From assembly GCF_000799735.1 (NCBI RefSeq), contig NZ_JUHH01000001.1, forward strand, positions 1,178,001-1,242,000: a stretch of DNA of 64,000 nucleotides, in the 5' to 3' direction. Positions 1 through 8,808 of this stretch are shown here, one piece after another. A model generated the notes under the pieces. The model worked only from the letters and a program-made list of their open reading frames with translations, was not told the origin of the DNA and did not search any database. A program made the translations under genes and the position numbers. Each line of letters opens with the position of its first letter. Within the stretch, counting starts at the first letter, position 1. Origin of the DNA: Methylotenera sp. G11. Lineage in GTDB: Bacteria; Pseudomonadota; Gammaproteobacteria; Burkholderiales; Methylophilaceae.

Positions 1-741
1 TATGGCTACAAAGCACAGGTGTATTCATTCTGGGGTATCGGCGCCTTATCTGTAGTTGTATGGGCACACCACTTCTTCACTGCCGGGTTGCCGGTTCCTG
101 CGCTGCTCTACTTCATGTACAGCACCATGGCGATTTCACTGCCATTGGCCGTGCTGTTCTTCTGCTGGATCAAAACCATGTGGCGCGGCTCCATGAGCTT
201 CGAAACGCCCATGCTGTTCACGGTAGGCTGGATCATCCTGTTCGGCATCGGTGGCCTGACCGGCCTGGTGCTGGCCGACGTTGCGGCTGATGCGCAGTAT
301 CACAACAGCTATTTCGTGGTCGCACACTTCCACTACACGCTGTTTGCCGGCGGCATCATGGGCATTATGGCCGGCGTGTATTACTGGCTGCCGAAAATGA
401 CCGGCCATATGTACAACGAAAAGCTGGGTAAACTGCACTTCTGGTTAACGGCGATTTCCTTCAACCTGACATTTATCCCGCAGTTCTTCCTGGGTCTGGC
501 CGGCATGCCACGCCGCATTCCTGACTATGCACTGCAATTTGCCGAATTCAATATGATTTCTTCAATCGCAGCGTTTGTACTTGGTTTATCACAACTCATC
601 TTTGTGTATAACATCATCAGCACCGTCAAAGGTGGCAAGAAAGCAACCGACCAGGTTTGGGAAGGTGCGCAGGGCCTGGAGTGGACATTGCCATCACCAC
701 CTCCATACCACAGCTTTACCGAGCAACCGGTAGTTAAATAA
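1..741 (+). CDS. ctaD: Cytochrome c oxidase subunit I (aa3 type), 3' part
   Basis: The frame is open through base 1, so the start lies outside the window; 246 residues are visible. Subunit I holds haem a and the haem a3-CuB site where oxygen is reduced in the inner membrane. The VWAHH motif (visible residues 20-24) carries the CuB histidine pair, and AHFHYT (108-113) carries the haem a3 and haem a ligands. Several hydrophobic helices follow. It heads a run of oxidase assembly genes on the same strand, and ctaC is expected just upstream. The family assignment is very secure. Confidence 0.97.
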   Translation, partial: YGYKAQVYSFWGIGALSVVVWAHHFFTAGLPVPALLYFMYSTMAISLPLAVLFFCWIKTMWRGSMSFETPMLFTVGWIILFGIGGLTGLVLADVAADAQYHNSYFVVAHFHYTLFAGGIMGIMAGVYYWLPKMTGHMYNEKLGKLHFWLTAISFNLTFIPQFFLGLAGMPRRIPDYALQFAEFNMISSIAAFVLGLSQLIFVYNIISTVKGGKKATDQVWEGAQGLEWTLPSPPPYHSFTEQPVVK

Positions 742-750
742 GACGGATAT

Positions 751-778
751 GAAGGCCCGGCCACCAGGCCGGGCCTTC
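751..778 (+). repeat. Perfect 12-bp GC-rich hairpin after ctaD
   Basis: GAAGGCCCGGCC and its exact reverse complement flank an ACCA loop. The stem is almost all G-C. It ends 10 bases before the next small gene and has no T-tract, so it is not a standard intrinsic terminator. It may protect the 3' end of the ctaD message or damp downstream expression; that role is inferred. Confidence 0.7.
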
Positions 779-788
779 CGGGATCAAT

Positions 789-896
789 ATGAAAAATCAG
801 GAAATCAACAAAAGCAGCAATAAAAAAATAGCCATATTGCTGGGAGTGATCGCTTTCATCTGGTATCTGGCTTCCATGTTTACGCTTTGGAAATAG
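789..896 (+). CDS. Small single-span membrane protein in the oxidase operon (35 aa)
   Basis: This 35-codon frame starts at ATG and ends in TAG. It has a charged, Lys/Asn-rich N-terminus (about residues 1-13) and one hydrophobic span (about 14-33), which predicts a membrane peptide with its N-terminus in the cytoplasm. Betaproteobacterial ctaD-ctaG intervals often hold such a short protein, annotated as a cytochrome oxidase small assembly protein. Position and size support this; the sequence has no motif that proves it. The GC-rich hairpin lies between it and ctaD, and ctaG starts 54 bases downstream. Confidence 0.6.
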   Translation: MKNQEINKSSNKKIAILLGVIAFIWYLASMFTLWK

Positions 897-950
897 AACA
901 TGGAAATTAAGCATAGCAACAAAACTCAGGAATAAGACACGGAAACAGAT

Positions 951-1514
951 GTGACGATAGATACTGACAATGACGGCTTAAGCCTGGCAGATCGCAGAAG
1001 GCTGGCGAATAAGAAGCTGGGTTTGAAAATGGTTTGGATTGTAGTTGGCTCATTGATATTTGCATTTGCGTTAGTGCCGCTTTATGACGTTTTATGCACG
1101 ATGACTGGTTTGAATGGAAAAACCGACACCAGTGCCTCTGTATTAAAAAGCAATAAAGTCGATACAACGCGCTGGGTCACCGTGCAGTTCACGTCCAGTG
1201 TAATGCCTGGGCTGGGCTGGAATTTTTACCCGAAACAGTCAAGCATTAAAGTACGCCCGGGACAAGTGGAAACAGTATTGTTTGAAGCTAAAAACATTAC
1301 CAGCCAGACCGTTGCCGGGCAGGCAATACCAAGCGTTACGCCAGGCCAGGCTGCCGCTTACTTAAAGAAAATAGAATGTTTTTGTTTTCAAAGGCAGGAG
1401 TTAAAACCAGGTGAAACAAAAGTCATGCCTTTACGGTTTTTTGTAAGCAGCGAATTGCCGGCTGATGTAAAGGAAATGACCTTATCCTACTCATTTTTTA
1501 GCGCTAAGGAATAG
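951..1514 (+). CDS. ctaG: Cytochrome c oxidase assembly protein CtaG/Cox11
   Basis: The 187-residue protein delivers copper to the CuB site of subunit I. It has one N-terminal membrane span (about residues 27-45) and a periplasmic domain with the copper-binding ECFCF motif typical of Cox11, placed about 50 residues before the end. The GTG start gives the usual family length, and no in-frame ATG precedes the membrane span. It sits between ctaD and ctaE, the common order in proteobacteria. Confidence 0.95.
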   Translation: MTIDTDNDGLSLADRRRLANKKLGLKMVWIVVGSLIFAFALVPLYDVLCTMTGLNGKTDTSASVLKSNKVDTTRWVTVQFTSSVMPGLGWNFYPKQSSIKVRPGQVETVLFEAKNITSQTVAGQAIPSVTPGQAAAYLKKIECFCFQRQELKPGETKVMPLRFFVSSELPADVKEMTLSYSFFSAKE

Positions 1515-1667
1515 CAGGTGGAGTTAGCAAAAAGATTTTAAGTGTGTGGATTCAACGCCACAGTAAAGTAAAACTGATATTCATGAGTTGGTAGTTATGA
1601 CCGGTAGTGATGATTAGCAGTTAAGGCCGGTAGTTACGAATAGTTGCGTTAATTTAATATAAAACAC

Positions 1668-1690
1668 ATTCAGTCAGGCACTGGCTGAAT
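1668..1690 (+). repeat. Hairpin in the ctaE leader
   Basis: ATTCAGTCAG pairs with CTGGCTGAAT around a GCA loop, with one T-G pair. It lies directly upstream of the ctaE ribosome-binding region (ATAGGGAG at about 1697-1704). The interval 1515-1711 also has two CCGGTAGT copies and a possible -10 hexamer TATAAA (1658-1663) with no good -35. The hairpin could affect ctaE translation or message stability, but no function is shown. Confidence 0.5.
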
Positions 1691-1711
1691 AATGCAATAG
1701 GGAGCTTACGC

Positions 1712-2617
1712 ATGACAACACATTCAAGTAATCATTATTTTGTACCGCATGGCGCTATCTACCCTGCCGTCATATCGGCAGGACTGATGTCACTGGCTGC
1801 GGGTTTTATTTTCAGTGTAGCGACAGATACCAACAAGGAACTCGCATACCTGCAAGCACCAGGCAAATGGATGATGTACATTGGTGCCGCGATTATCATA
1901 CTCATGACCTTTAAGTGGCTGGGGGCTGTGGTACTCGAAAGCGTGACGGGGCAATACCATAAATGGGAAGACAAATCATTCCGCATCGGCATGATCGTTT
2001 TTATCTGTTCCGAGATCGCCTTTTTTGCCGCATTCTTTGGCGCACTGTTCTATATGCGCATCATTTCCGTGCCGGATCTGGCTGCTTTTGACCCGGCATT
2101 CACGCCGTATAAGGACTTCCTGGGCACCTGGCCTTCCGCAGGCCCTGGCGGGATTGTACTTGGCACCGAATACAAGCCAAGCCAGCTCAACCCAATGGGC
2201 GCCTGGGGTCTGCCGGCAATCAACACCGCCTTGCTGTTATCTTCCGGTGCCACCATTACCTGGGCACACTGGGGCTTGTTAAAAGACAACCGCAAGCAAC
2301 TGGTTACTGGCCTGTTTTTAACCGTAGCACTAGGCACTGCATTCCTGATCTGCCAGGCATTTGAATACCACCACGCCTATACAGAAATGGGCTTAACGCT
2401 GCATAGCGGTGCTTATGGCGCCACCTTCTTCATGCTTACCGGCTTCCATGGCTTCCACGTCACACTGGGTACCATCATGCTGATCGTGATTTTATTGCGT
2501 TCAATGAAAGGCCACTTCTCATCCAAACACCATTTTGGCTTTGAAGGTGTTGCCTGGTACTGGCACTTTGTTGATGTAGTTTGGCTGGGTTTGTTCATTT
2601 TCGTTTACTGGCTGTAA
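1712..2617 (+). CDS. ctaE: Cytochrome c oxidase subunit III
   Basis: The 301-residue integral membrane protein is the non-catalytic third core subunit of the aa3 oxidase. It has seven hydrophobic spans. The family hallmarks are visible: the ICSEIAFFAAFFGALFY helix, the QAFEYHHA segment, FFMLTGFHGFHV and a C-terminal VAWYWHFVDVVWL. The ATG has a good upstream GGGAG. An intrinsic terminator follows, so the ctaD-ctaE block may end here. Confidence 0.97.
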   Translation: MTTHSSNHYFVPHGAIYPAVISAGLMSLAAGFIFSVATDTNKELAYLQAPGKWMMYIGAAIIILMTFKWLGAVVLESVTGQYHKWEDKSFRIGMIVFICSEIAFFAAFFGALFYMRIISVPDLAAFDPAFTPYKDFLGTWPSAGPGGIVLGTEYKPSQLNPMGAWGLPAINTALLLSSGATITWAHWGLLKDNRKQLVTGLFLTVALGTAFLICQAFEYHHAYTEMGLTLHSGAYGATFFMLTGFHGFHVTLGTIMLIVILLRSMKGHFSSKHHFGFEGVAWYWHFVDVVWLGLFIFVYWL

Positions 2618-2626
2618 TTGCAGGTA

Positions 2627-2661
2627 TAAAAAAAGGGGTGCATATAGAGCGCCCCTTTTTA
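2627..2661. terminator. Bidirectional intrinsic terminator between ctaE and the DUF2909 gene
   Basis: An A-rich and a T-rich arm enclose a GGGGTGC/GCGCCCC stem with a seven-base loop. T-runs follow the stem on both strands. It separates the convergent ctaE and DUF2909 genes. Confidence 0.85.
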
Positions 2662-2698
2662 CTGCCGGAATCCAGTTTACTGCAAACCAGGTCAGAAA

Positions 2699-2902
2699 CT
2701 AACGTTGACCGGGCCCGATCAGGCCAAAGTAATAGCCCAGCAACAGCAATAAAAACAAAGCAATAGAAAAACCGATACGCAGCGTTAACGCTTTTACAGT
2801 ACGTGCCCCGCCATTTTTATCTTTAGCTAAAAAATACAAGGCAGAAAAAAGGCTGGCAATAATGACAAGTAACGCTAATACAACAACAATTTTGAATAAC
2901 AT
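2699..2902 (-). CDS. DUF2909-family twin-transmembrane protein
   Basis: The protein is 67 residues long from the ATG at 2902, with two hydrophobic spans (about residues 2-22 and 42-62) joined by a short basic, polar loop (KDKNGGARTVKALTLR). This is the pattern of DUF2909 proteins, which sit next to SURF1 and ctaE in betaproteobacteria; their function is unknown. An upstream in-frame ATG would add a His-rich, poorly hydrophobic stretch, so the shorter start is preferred. It is convergent with ctaE and divergent from SURF1. Confidence 0.8.
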   Translation of the reverse strand: MLFKIVVVLALLVIIASLFSALYFLAKDKNGGARTVKALTLRIGFSIALFLLLLLGYYFGLIGPGQR

Positions 2903-2923
2903 ATCAATGCCCCATCCATGTAG

Positions 2924-3691
2924 ATGAGACATTATGCGATGCGTATGGCACAAATGCAATTTAGATTCTCAAACTACACATTTACCCTTTCCTGGACTGG
3001 TTTATTAGTGCTGCTGATCTGTGTACCGCTATTTATTAAGCTTGGCCTATGGCAATACCGCAAGGCTGAGTTAAAGCAGGAAATCCAGGCCAGCTATGAC
3101 AGCGCGCAGGATAATGAGGCATTAAACCTGCCATCCAAGCTTGATCGCCCGGATGAATGGAAATATAAAAAAATAAAAATAAAAGGCCATTACGAAAGCA
3201 AGTACCAGATACTGCTGGATAACCAGGTCGAAGACAGCCGCGCAGGTTTCCATGTACTGACGCCACTCAAGATCGACGGCAGGAATGATTACGTGCTGGT
3301 CAACAGGGGCTGGATTGCAGGAGGCTCAACCCACACCGACATACCGGCCATTGTGACACCTGAGGACACGGTGGAAATCGTGGGACTGGGCTGGGTGCCC
3401 AGCAAAAAGGTTTTTACATTGGAAGATAAGTCAGAACACAAGCAGTGGCATCAAGTATGGCAGCACATGGATATGGAGCGCTATCAGAAAAGCGTACCGA
3501 TCAGTGTATTGCCTGTTGTGATTAAACTGGATGCAAAAAGCAATGCCGGCGGTTTTGTTCGCAACTGGCAGCTGCCTGCCGAAAAAATCGCTACCAACAT
3601 GGGCTATGCCTATCAGTGGTTTGGTTTTGCCATCGCAAGTATCCTGATCTTCCTGTACACCGGCGTGAGCAAAAATAAGAAATCAACCTGA
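2924..3691 (+). CDS. SURF1 family oxidase assembly protein
   Basis: The 255-residue protein has the SURF1 layout: a membrane helix near each end (about residues 24-41 and 229-248) around a large periplasmic domain. Hallmarks are LGLWQYRKAELKQ after the first helix and the ending GYAYQWFGFA. SURF1 helps haem a insertion into subunit I. Several ATGs cluster at the 5' end; the one at 2954 (MQFRF...) matches the usual family start and gives 245 residues. The 2924 start lies only 21 bases from the opposite DUF2909 start. Confidence 0.93.
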   Translation: MRHYAMRMAQMQFRFSNYTFTLSWTGLLVLLICVPLFIKLGLWQYRKAELKQEIQASYDSAQDNEALNLPSKLDRPDEWKYKKIKIKGHYESKYQILLDNQVEDSRAGFHVLTPLKIDGRNDYVLVNRGWIAGGSTHTDIPAIVTPEDTVEIVGLGWVPSKKVFTLEDKSEHKQWHQVWQHMDMERYQKSVPISVLPVVIKLDAKSNAGGFVRNWQLPAEKIATNMGYAYQWFGFAIASILIFLYTGVSKNKKST

Positions 3692-3703
3692 AACTTGGAT
3701 ATT

Positions 3704-4318
3704 ATGCAAATTGGACTAGAAAATAACGAATACCTGCAGCGGCAACGCAAAGGCCGCCTGATGCTGCTATGCATGCTGATATTCTTCATCACCCCCATCA
3801 TCGCCGTCATCGCCATGTATAAACTGGACTGGCGGCCAAAAGGCGAAAGTATCGGCGAACTGGTCGTTCCGGCAAAACTGCTGTCCATGGACTACGCGCT
3901 GATATCGAGTGATGGCAGCGCTGTAAAACCGGACCTGTGGAAAGACAAATGGAGCATGGTGTATGTAGCCGGCAGCTGCACTCAGGAATGCCATGACAAA
4001 TTGCACATCATGCGCCAGCTGCACACCTCCTTATACAAAGAAATACCGCGCATGCAGCGGGTATTCATCACAACCTTGCAGGAAGTCAGCCCGATCAAGC
4101 AAGATTACCCGGATATGCTGATCATCAACCAGCCTGGCACTGAAATATCGGCACTGAGCGACCAATTCAACATCAATAACGAGTCATCCATGAACGCCGG
4201 CAGGATCTACCTGGTAGACCCGCTAGGTCATTTCATGATGAGTTACACGCCGCACACCGACCCGGCCTTGATCCGGAAAGACGTGATACGGCTGATGAAA
4301 TATTCCTGGGCCGGATAA
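3704..4318 (+). CDS. SCO-like, membrane-anchored thioredoxin-fold protein in the oxidase operon
   Basis: The ATG at 3704 gives 204 residues; a TTG nine bases upstream is also open. One membrane helix (about residues 19-38) precedes a periplasmic domain with a C-x3-C pair (C92 and C96, SCTQECHDKL), the spacing of SCO copper chaperones, and a late GHFMMSY segment. Similar proteins lie between SURF1 and ctaA in other betaproteobacteria. SCO proteins load the CuA site or keep its cysteines reduced; that role is inferred here. Its stop overlaps the ctaA start by one base. Confidence 0.75.
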   Translation: MQIGLENNEYLQRQRKGRLMLLCMLIFFITPIIAVIAMYKLDWRPKGESIGELVVPAKLLSMDYALISSDGSAVKPDLWKDKWSMVYVAGSCTQECHDKLHIMRQLHTSLYKEIPRMQRVFITTLQEVSPIKQDYPDMLIINQPGTEISALSDQFNINNESSMNAGRIYLVDPLGHFMMSYTPHTDPALIRKDVIRLMKYSWAG

Positions 4319-5337
4319 TGGCAGATTACAAGCACTTTAAACGTTTATCATTGCTTGGCGCCATCCTCGCGCTGTGCGTGGTTGTGCTCGGCGCCTATGT
4401 CCGTCTTTCCGATGCCGGGCTGGGCTGCCCTGACTGGCCTGGCTGTTATGGCACACTGACGGTACCGCAAAGCGAAACCGCAATCCGGAATGCGCAGGAG
4501 ATCTTTCCGCATAGCACTATTGAAACCGGCAAAGCCTGGAAAGAAATGGCGCATCGTTACCTTGCCGGCACCCTGGGCCTGGTGGTGCTGGCGTTATTTG
4601 CATTTGGCTGGCGGAGCAGGAAAAACATTAAAGTAAGCCCCTTGCTGCCTACCGCCCTGCTGTTCATCATCATGTTCCAGGCGGCGCTAGGCATGTGGAC
4701 AGTGACCATGCTGCTGAAACCGGCCATTGTCAGTGCACACCTGATCGGCGGCATGACCACGCTGGCCCTGCTGGCCTGGATCGCACACCGCCACTGGGGC
4801 AACGCTGGGAAATCCGCGGCCATTTCACCGGCATTAAGGCTGCTGATACGCGGCGCACTGCTTATATTGCTCGCACAGGTATTCCTGGGCGGCTGGACCA
4901 GCACCAACTACGCAGCCCTCGCCTGTACTGACTTTCCTACCTGCCACGGCGCATGGATGCCGGCAATGGATTTTAAAGATGCTTTTCACCTGGTGCGTGA
5001 GCTAGGCCAGAGTGCCAATGGCGGCAACCTGACACTGCCGGCACTCACCGCAATCCAGTGGTCGCATCGCATCGGCGCGCTGGTGACATTCATTTACCTG
5101 GGCAGCCTCGCCCTGCACCTGCTCGGCATTCCGCCACTTAAAAATGTGACACGGCTGCTGCTGGCGGTGCTGATAGCGCAAGTCTGTATCGGCATTGCCA
5201 ATCTCATCCTGCATTTACCTTTAGTACTGGCAGTAGCGCATAACCTGGGAGCTGCGCTGCTGGTTATCATCACCGTTGTCATCAATTCCAAAATCACGGA
5301 ATTAAATCAAAGCACTGGAAACGAGGCCAAACCATGA
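4318..5337 (+). CDS. ctaA: Haem A synthase (CtaA/COX15)
   Basis: The 339-residue polytopic enzyme oxidises haem O to haem A for the aa3 oxidase. It has about eight membrane helices in two related halves. Histidines typical of the haem-binding helices are visible in AHRYLAG, SAHLIGG, WSHRIGA and AHNLGAA, together with the loop cysteine pairs CPDWPGC and CTDFPTC. It overlaps the preceding gene by one base (TAATG) and ctaB by four (ATGA), which implies translational coupling. Confidence 0.96.
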   Translation: MADYKHFKRLSLLGAILALCVVVLGAYVRLSDAGLGCPDWPGCYGTLTVPQSETAIRNAQEIFPHSTIETGKAWKEMAHRYLAGTLGLVVLALFAFGWRSRKNIKVSPLLPTALLFIIMFQAALGMWTVTMLLKPAIVSAHLIGGMTTLALLAWIAHRHWGNAGKSAAISPALRLLIRGALLILLAQVFLGGWTSTNYAALACTDFPTCHGAWMPAMDFKDAFHLVRELGQSANGGNLTLPALTAIQWSHRIGALVTFIYLGSLALHLLGIPPLKNVTRLLLAVLIAQVCIGIANLILHLPLVLAVAHNLGAALLVIITVVINSKITELNQSTGNEAKP

Positions 5338-6266
5338 CAGTTCAAAAATATAAAAGCGAGATGCAAATGAATACGAACCTGATGAGCCAGCTCAAAGCGC
5401 TCGCGCCGCGTTTAAAGAATTTTTTCCCGCTGTGCAAGCCGCGTGTCACGTCACTGATTGTGTTCACGGCACTGATCGGCATGTTCCTCGCCACGCCGAA
5501 CATGGTGCCATGGCCGCTATTGCTGGCAACCACCATCGGCATCGCTTTTGCTTCTGGCGCCGCCGCTGCATTCAATTGCCTCATTGAGCACCAGATTGAT
5601 GCCATCATGGCGCGAACACGTGCACGGCCGCTGCCTACAGGCCAGGTTTCAGCCGTTGAAACCATCGTGTTTGCTACGCTGCTCGGCGGCACCGGGCTGG
5701 CGGTTCTATACTTTTATGTGAACCCGCTCACCATGTGGCTGACACTCGCCACATTTGTCGGCTATGCGGTGATCTATACCATATTCCTCAAACCCGCCAC
5801 GCCGATGAACATCGTAATCGGCGGTGCTTCCGGCGCCATGCCGCCGATTCTGGGCTGGGCGGCCGTCACCAATACCATTTCACCTGAATCGCTGATCATG
5901 TTCCTGATCATATTCGCATGGACACCGCCGCACTTCTGGGCGCTGGCACTCTACAGGCGTGAAGAATATGCAAAAGTAGGCATGCCGATGCTGCCGGTAA
6001 CCCATGGCGAAGCCTTCACGCTGCTGCATATCCTGCTGTACACGGTGATCCTGGTAGCGGTTTCACTGATGCCTTATGGCCTTGGAATGAGCGGCATGAT
6101 TTACCTGGTATCGACCATCGTGCTGGATGCGATCTTCATGGCCTACGTGATCGGGCTTTACAGGAAATACTCGGATAACCTTGCCAGAAGGACTTTCAGG
6201 TACTCCATCACCTACCTGACCCTGTTGTTTGCCGCTTTATTGGTAGATCACTACTGGACATATTGA
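5334..6266 (+). CDS. ctaB: Protohaem IX farnesyltransferase (haem O synthase)
   Basis: The 310-residue membrane prenyltransferase adds a farnesyl group to haem B, the step before CtaA. The UbiA-family motif [19 protein letters not shown] contains the Asp/Arg cluster for the Mg-diphosphate substrate. A second polar loop is seen near [15 protein letters not shown]. About eight to nine helices follow. The start overlaps the ctaA stop; a later ATG (MNTNLM) is also possible. It is the last gene before a strong terminator. Confidence 0.96.
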   Translation: MTVQKYKSEMQMNTNLMSQLKALAPRLKNFFPLCKPRVTSLIVFTALIGMFLATPNMVPWPLLLATTIGIAFASGAAAAFNCLIEHQIDAIMARTRARPLPTGQVSAVETIVFATLLGGTGLAVLYFYVNPLTMWLTLATFVGYAVIYTIFLKPATPMNIVIGGASGAMPPILGWAAVTNTISPESLIMFLIIFAWTPPHFWALALYRREEYAKVGMPMLPVTHGEAFTLLHILLYTVILVAVSLMPYGLGMSGMIYLVSTIVLDAIFMAYVIGLYRKYSDNLARRTFRYSITYLTLLFAALLVDHYWTY

Positions 6267-6293
6267 TGTTTGATTAAATACATCTGCTAAATT

Positions 6294-6328
6294 AAAAAAT
6301 AAGGAGCGGCTAACGCTCCTTATTTTTT
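6294..6328 (+). terminator. Intrinsic terminator after ctaB
   Basis: ATAAGGAGCG pairs with CGCTCCTTAT around GCTAA-type loop bases, and a run of T follows. It ends the SURF1-ctaB unit. Confidence 0.9.
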
Positions 6329-6424
6329 AATGCATACATATCGTAGCAAAACCCCGCCCTGATAGCGATTCCTCAATATTAATCACACATTCAGCCAATC
6401 CGGATAGCGGAATCGGAGCAAATG

Positions 6425-6467
6425 TTGGAGAAAATCCAGTATTAATTCTCAATTTACATTATATAAT
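6425..6467 (+). promoter_or_regulatory. Putative ccoN promoter with a degenerate FNR/ANR-like site
   Basis: The non-coding stretch 6267-6586 holds a terminator and this site. TATAAT at 6462-6467 is a perfect -10. No good -35 is visible. An inverted repeat TTGGA-N4-ATCCA (6425-6438) is centred at 6431.5, about 41.5 bases before the expected start near 6473. That is the class II position for FNR/ANR activators. It matches the TTGAT-N4-ATCAA consensus at 7 of 10 positions, so the site is plausible rather than certain. The rest of the interval shows nothing clear. Confidence 0.45.
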
Positions 6468-6586
6468 CGCGGATTAAGACTTACATGTTATGCGGGAAAT
6501 TCACGCGCTGTGCGTATTTTTGCGATATTTTTGCTAAAAATATCCCTGCTGATTGATTTATTTTGTTTTATTTAAGGACGGAAGTA

Positions 6587-8020
6587 ATGAGTAACAGTAA
6601 TGTAGAAACGTTTTACGACGACTACGTCATCCGTAGATTTACCGTGATGGCCGTAGTCTGGGGGGTGGTTGGCATGCTCATGGGCGTTATCATCGCCGCA
6701 CAGCTTGCCTTTCCTGAACTAAACCTCGGTCTGCCATGGACAAGCTTCGGCCGTTTGCGTCCACTGCACACTAACGCGGTAATTTTTGCGTTTGGCGGCT
6801 GTGCCCTGTTTGCCACGTCTTACTACGTTGTGCAGCGCACCAGCCAAACCAAACTGGCCTTCCCGCTGCTGGCTCGCTACACGTTCTGGGGCTACCAGGC
6901 CGTGATCGTAGCTGCAGCCATCTCACTGCCTTTAGGCTACACGCAAGCTAAAGAGTACGCTGAACTGGAATGGCCAATCGACTTGCTGCTGCTGGTGGTT
7001 TGGGTCATGTATGCGATCGTGTTCTTTGGCACCATCGCTCAACGAAAAATCAAACATATCTACGTTGCTAACTGGTTTTACGGCGCATTCATTATCGTGG
7101 TGGCCTTGCTGCACATTGTTAACAGTGCCGCGATCCCTGCTGAATGGATGAAATCCTACTCAGCGTATGCCGGTGTTCAGGATGCCATGATTCAATGGTG
7201 GTATGGCCACAATGCTGTGGGCTTTTTCCTGACAGCAGGCTTCCTGGGCATGATGTACTACTTCGTACCTAAACAGGCTGAGCGCCCAGTGTACTCATAC
7301 CGTTTATCTATCGTGCACTTCTGGGGTTTGATCTTCACTTACATGTGGGCGGGTTCACACCACCTGCACTACACCGCCTTGCCTGACTGGACACAATCAG
7401 TCGGCATGGTACTTTCACTGATCCTGCTGGCACCTAGCTGGGGCGGCATGATCAACGGTATGATGACAATGTCAGGCGCATGGCACAAACTGCGCGATGA
7501 CCCGATCCTGCGCTTCCTGATCGTTTCCCTGTCTTTCTACGGCATGAGTACCTTTGAAGGCCCGATGATGGCGATTAAAACCGTGAATGCATTGTCACAC
7601 TACACCGACTGGACTGTTGGTCACGTGCACTCAGGCGCTTTAGGCTGGGTTGGTTTCGTATCCATGGGTTCACTGTACTTCCTGACACCGCGCCTGTGGG
7701 GTCTGAAACAGATGTACAGCAAGAAAGCCATTGAACTGCACTTCTGGCTGGCGACGATCGGCGTGGTGCTGTACATCACCGCGATGTGGATCTCCGGCGT
7801 GACGGCTGGTCTGATGTGGCGTGCGATGAACGATGACGGCACCTTGACCTATACCTTTGTTGAATCTGTAAAAGCGATGCATCCGTTCTACGTGATCCGT
7901 ATGACCGGTGGCCTGATGTACGTAAGCGGCATGATCATCATGTTATGGAACGTCATCAAAACAGTACAGATGGGGCAAGCGACACGCGCCAGAATACCTT
8001 CAACAGTTGTTCATGCTTAA
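6587..8020 (+). CDS. ccoN: cbb3-type cytochrome c oxidase subunit I
   Basis: The 477-residue catalytic subunit reduces oxygen at a haem b3-CuB centre with high oxygen affinity. It has at least 12 hydrophobic helices. Motifs include [16 protein letters not shown] near the N-terminus (low-spin haem ligand), [34 protein letters not shown] (CuB histidines) and HVHSGALGW (haem ligands). The ATG at 6587 follows AAGGACGGAAG; an upstream TTG would only add eight atypical residues. It leads the ccoNOQP operon. Confidence 0.97.
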   Translation: MSNSNVETFYDDYVIRRFTVMAVVWGVVGMLMGVIIAAQLAFPELNLGLPWTSFGRLRPLHTNAVIFAFGGCALFATSYYVVQRTSQTKLAFPLLARYTFWGYQAVIVAAAISLPLGYTQAKEYAELEWPIDLLLLVVWVMYAIVFFGTIAQRKIKHIYVANWFYGAFIIVVALLHIVNSAAIPAEWMKSYSAYAGVQDAMIQWWYGHNAVGFFLTAGFLGMMYYFVPKQAERPVYSYRLSIVHFWGLIFTYMWAGSHHLHYTALPDWTQSVGMVLSLILLAPSWGGMINGMMTMSGAWHKLRDDPILRFLIVSLSFYGMSTFEGPMMAIKTVNALSHYTDWTVGHVHSGALGWVGFVSMGSLYFLTPRLWGLKQMYSKKAIELHFWLATIGVVLYITAMWISGVTAGLMWRAMNDDGTLTYTFVESVKAMHPFYVIRMTGGLMYVSGMIIMLWNVIKTVQMGQATRARIPSTVVHA

Positions 8021-8030
8021 GAGAACTAAA

Positions 8031-8657
8031 ATGTCAGATAAAGAACAAAAAGGATTTACCCACGAGAAGATCGAAACCAACAGTTTCCTGATGGTTGTGC
8101 TGATTTTAATTGTGGTTTCATTCGGCGGTTTGGTTGAAATCGTTCCGCTGTTTTTCCAGAAATCAACCACGCAGCCGGTTGAAGGCCTCAAGCCTTACAC
8201 ACCGCTGCAACTGGCTGGACGCGACATTTACATCCGTGAAGGCTGCTACAACTGCCACTCACAGATGATCCGTCCATTCAAAGCAGAAACATTGCGCTAT
8301 GGCCATTACTCGGTTGCAGGCGAGTTTGTTTATGACCACCCATTCCAATGGGGCAGTAAACGTACAGGTCCAGACCTGCACCGCGTTGGCGCCCGTTACA
8401 GCGATGAGTGGCATCGCATCCACCTGATCAACCCGCGTGACCTGGTGCCGGAATCAGTGATGCCTGCCTACCCCTGGCTGGAAAAAAATCTGGTTGATGC
8501 GAAAAACCTGCCGTCACACCTGCGCGCGCTGAAAATCGCCGGTGTGCCTTATACCGATGAAGAGATTAAAAACTCAGCAAACGAGGTATATGGCAAAACC
8601 GAAATGGAAGCCGTAATTGCTTACTTACAAGTGCTAGGTACAGCGCTCAAACAATAA
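8031..8657 (+). CDS. ccoO: cbb3-type cytochrome c oxidase subunit II (monohaem cytochrome c)
   Basis: The 208-residue subunit has an N-terminal anchor (about residues 18-42) and one haem c motif, CYNCH at 72-76, followed by SQMIRPF as is typical of FixO/CcoO. It passes electrons from CcoP to CcoN. The ATG at 8031 is ten bases after the ccoN stop. A longer open frame overlaps ccoN but adds only eight unlikely residues. Confidence 0.96.
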   Translation: MSDKEQKGFTHEKIETNSFLMVVLILIVVSFGGLVEIVPLFFQKSTTQPVEGLKPYTPLQLAGRDIYIREGCYNCHSQMIRPFKAETLRYGHYSVAGEFVYDHPFQWGSKRTGPDLHRVGARYSDEWHRIHLINPRDLVPESVMPAYPWLEKNLVDAKNLPSHLRALKIAGVPYTDEEIKNSANEVYGKTEMEAVIAYLQVLGTALKQ

Positions 8658-8667
8658 GCGAGTCAAT

Positions 8668-8808
8668 ATGGACATTACTGATTTACGCAGTATAGCGACT
8701 GTCGCAGCCCTGGTTACTTTTGTGGGTATCTGGGTCTGGGCATGGTCTGGACGGCATAAAAAAGATTTTGACGAAGCGGCAAGACTGCCGCTTGAGGGAG
8801 ATGAATAA
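8668..8808 (+). CDS. ccoQ: cbb3-type cytochrome c oxidase subunit IV (CcoQ)
   Basis: This 46-residue protein has one membrane helix (about residues 9-27) and then the polar tail SGRHKKDFDEAARLPLEGDE. The basic-acidic tail ending in ARLPL(E/D) is typical of CcoQ, which stabilises the assembled cbb3 complex. It starts 10 bases after ccoO and its stop overlaps the ccoP start by one base (TAATG). Confidence 0.92.
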   Translation: MDITDLRSIATVAALVTFVGIWVWAWSGRHKKDFDEAARLPLEGDE

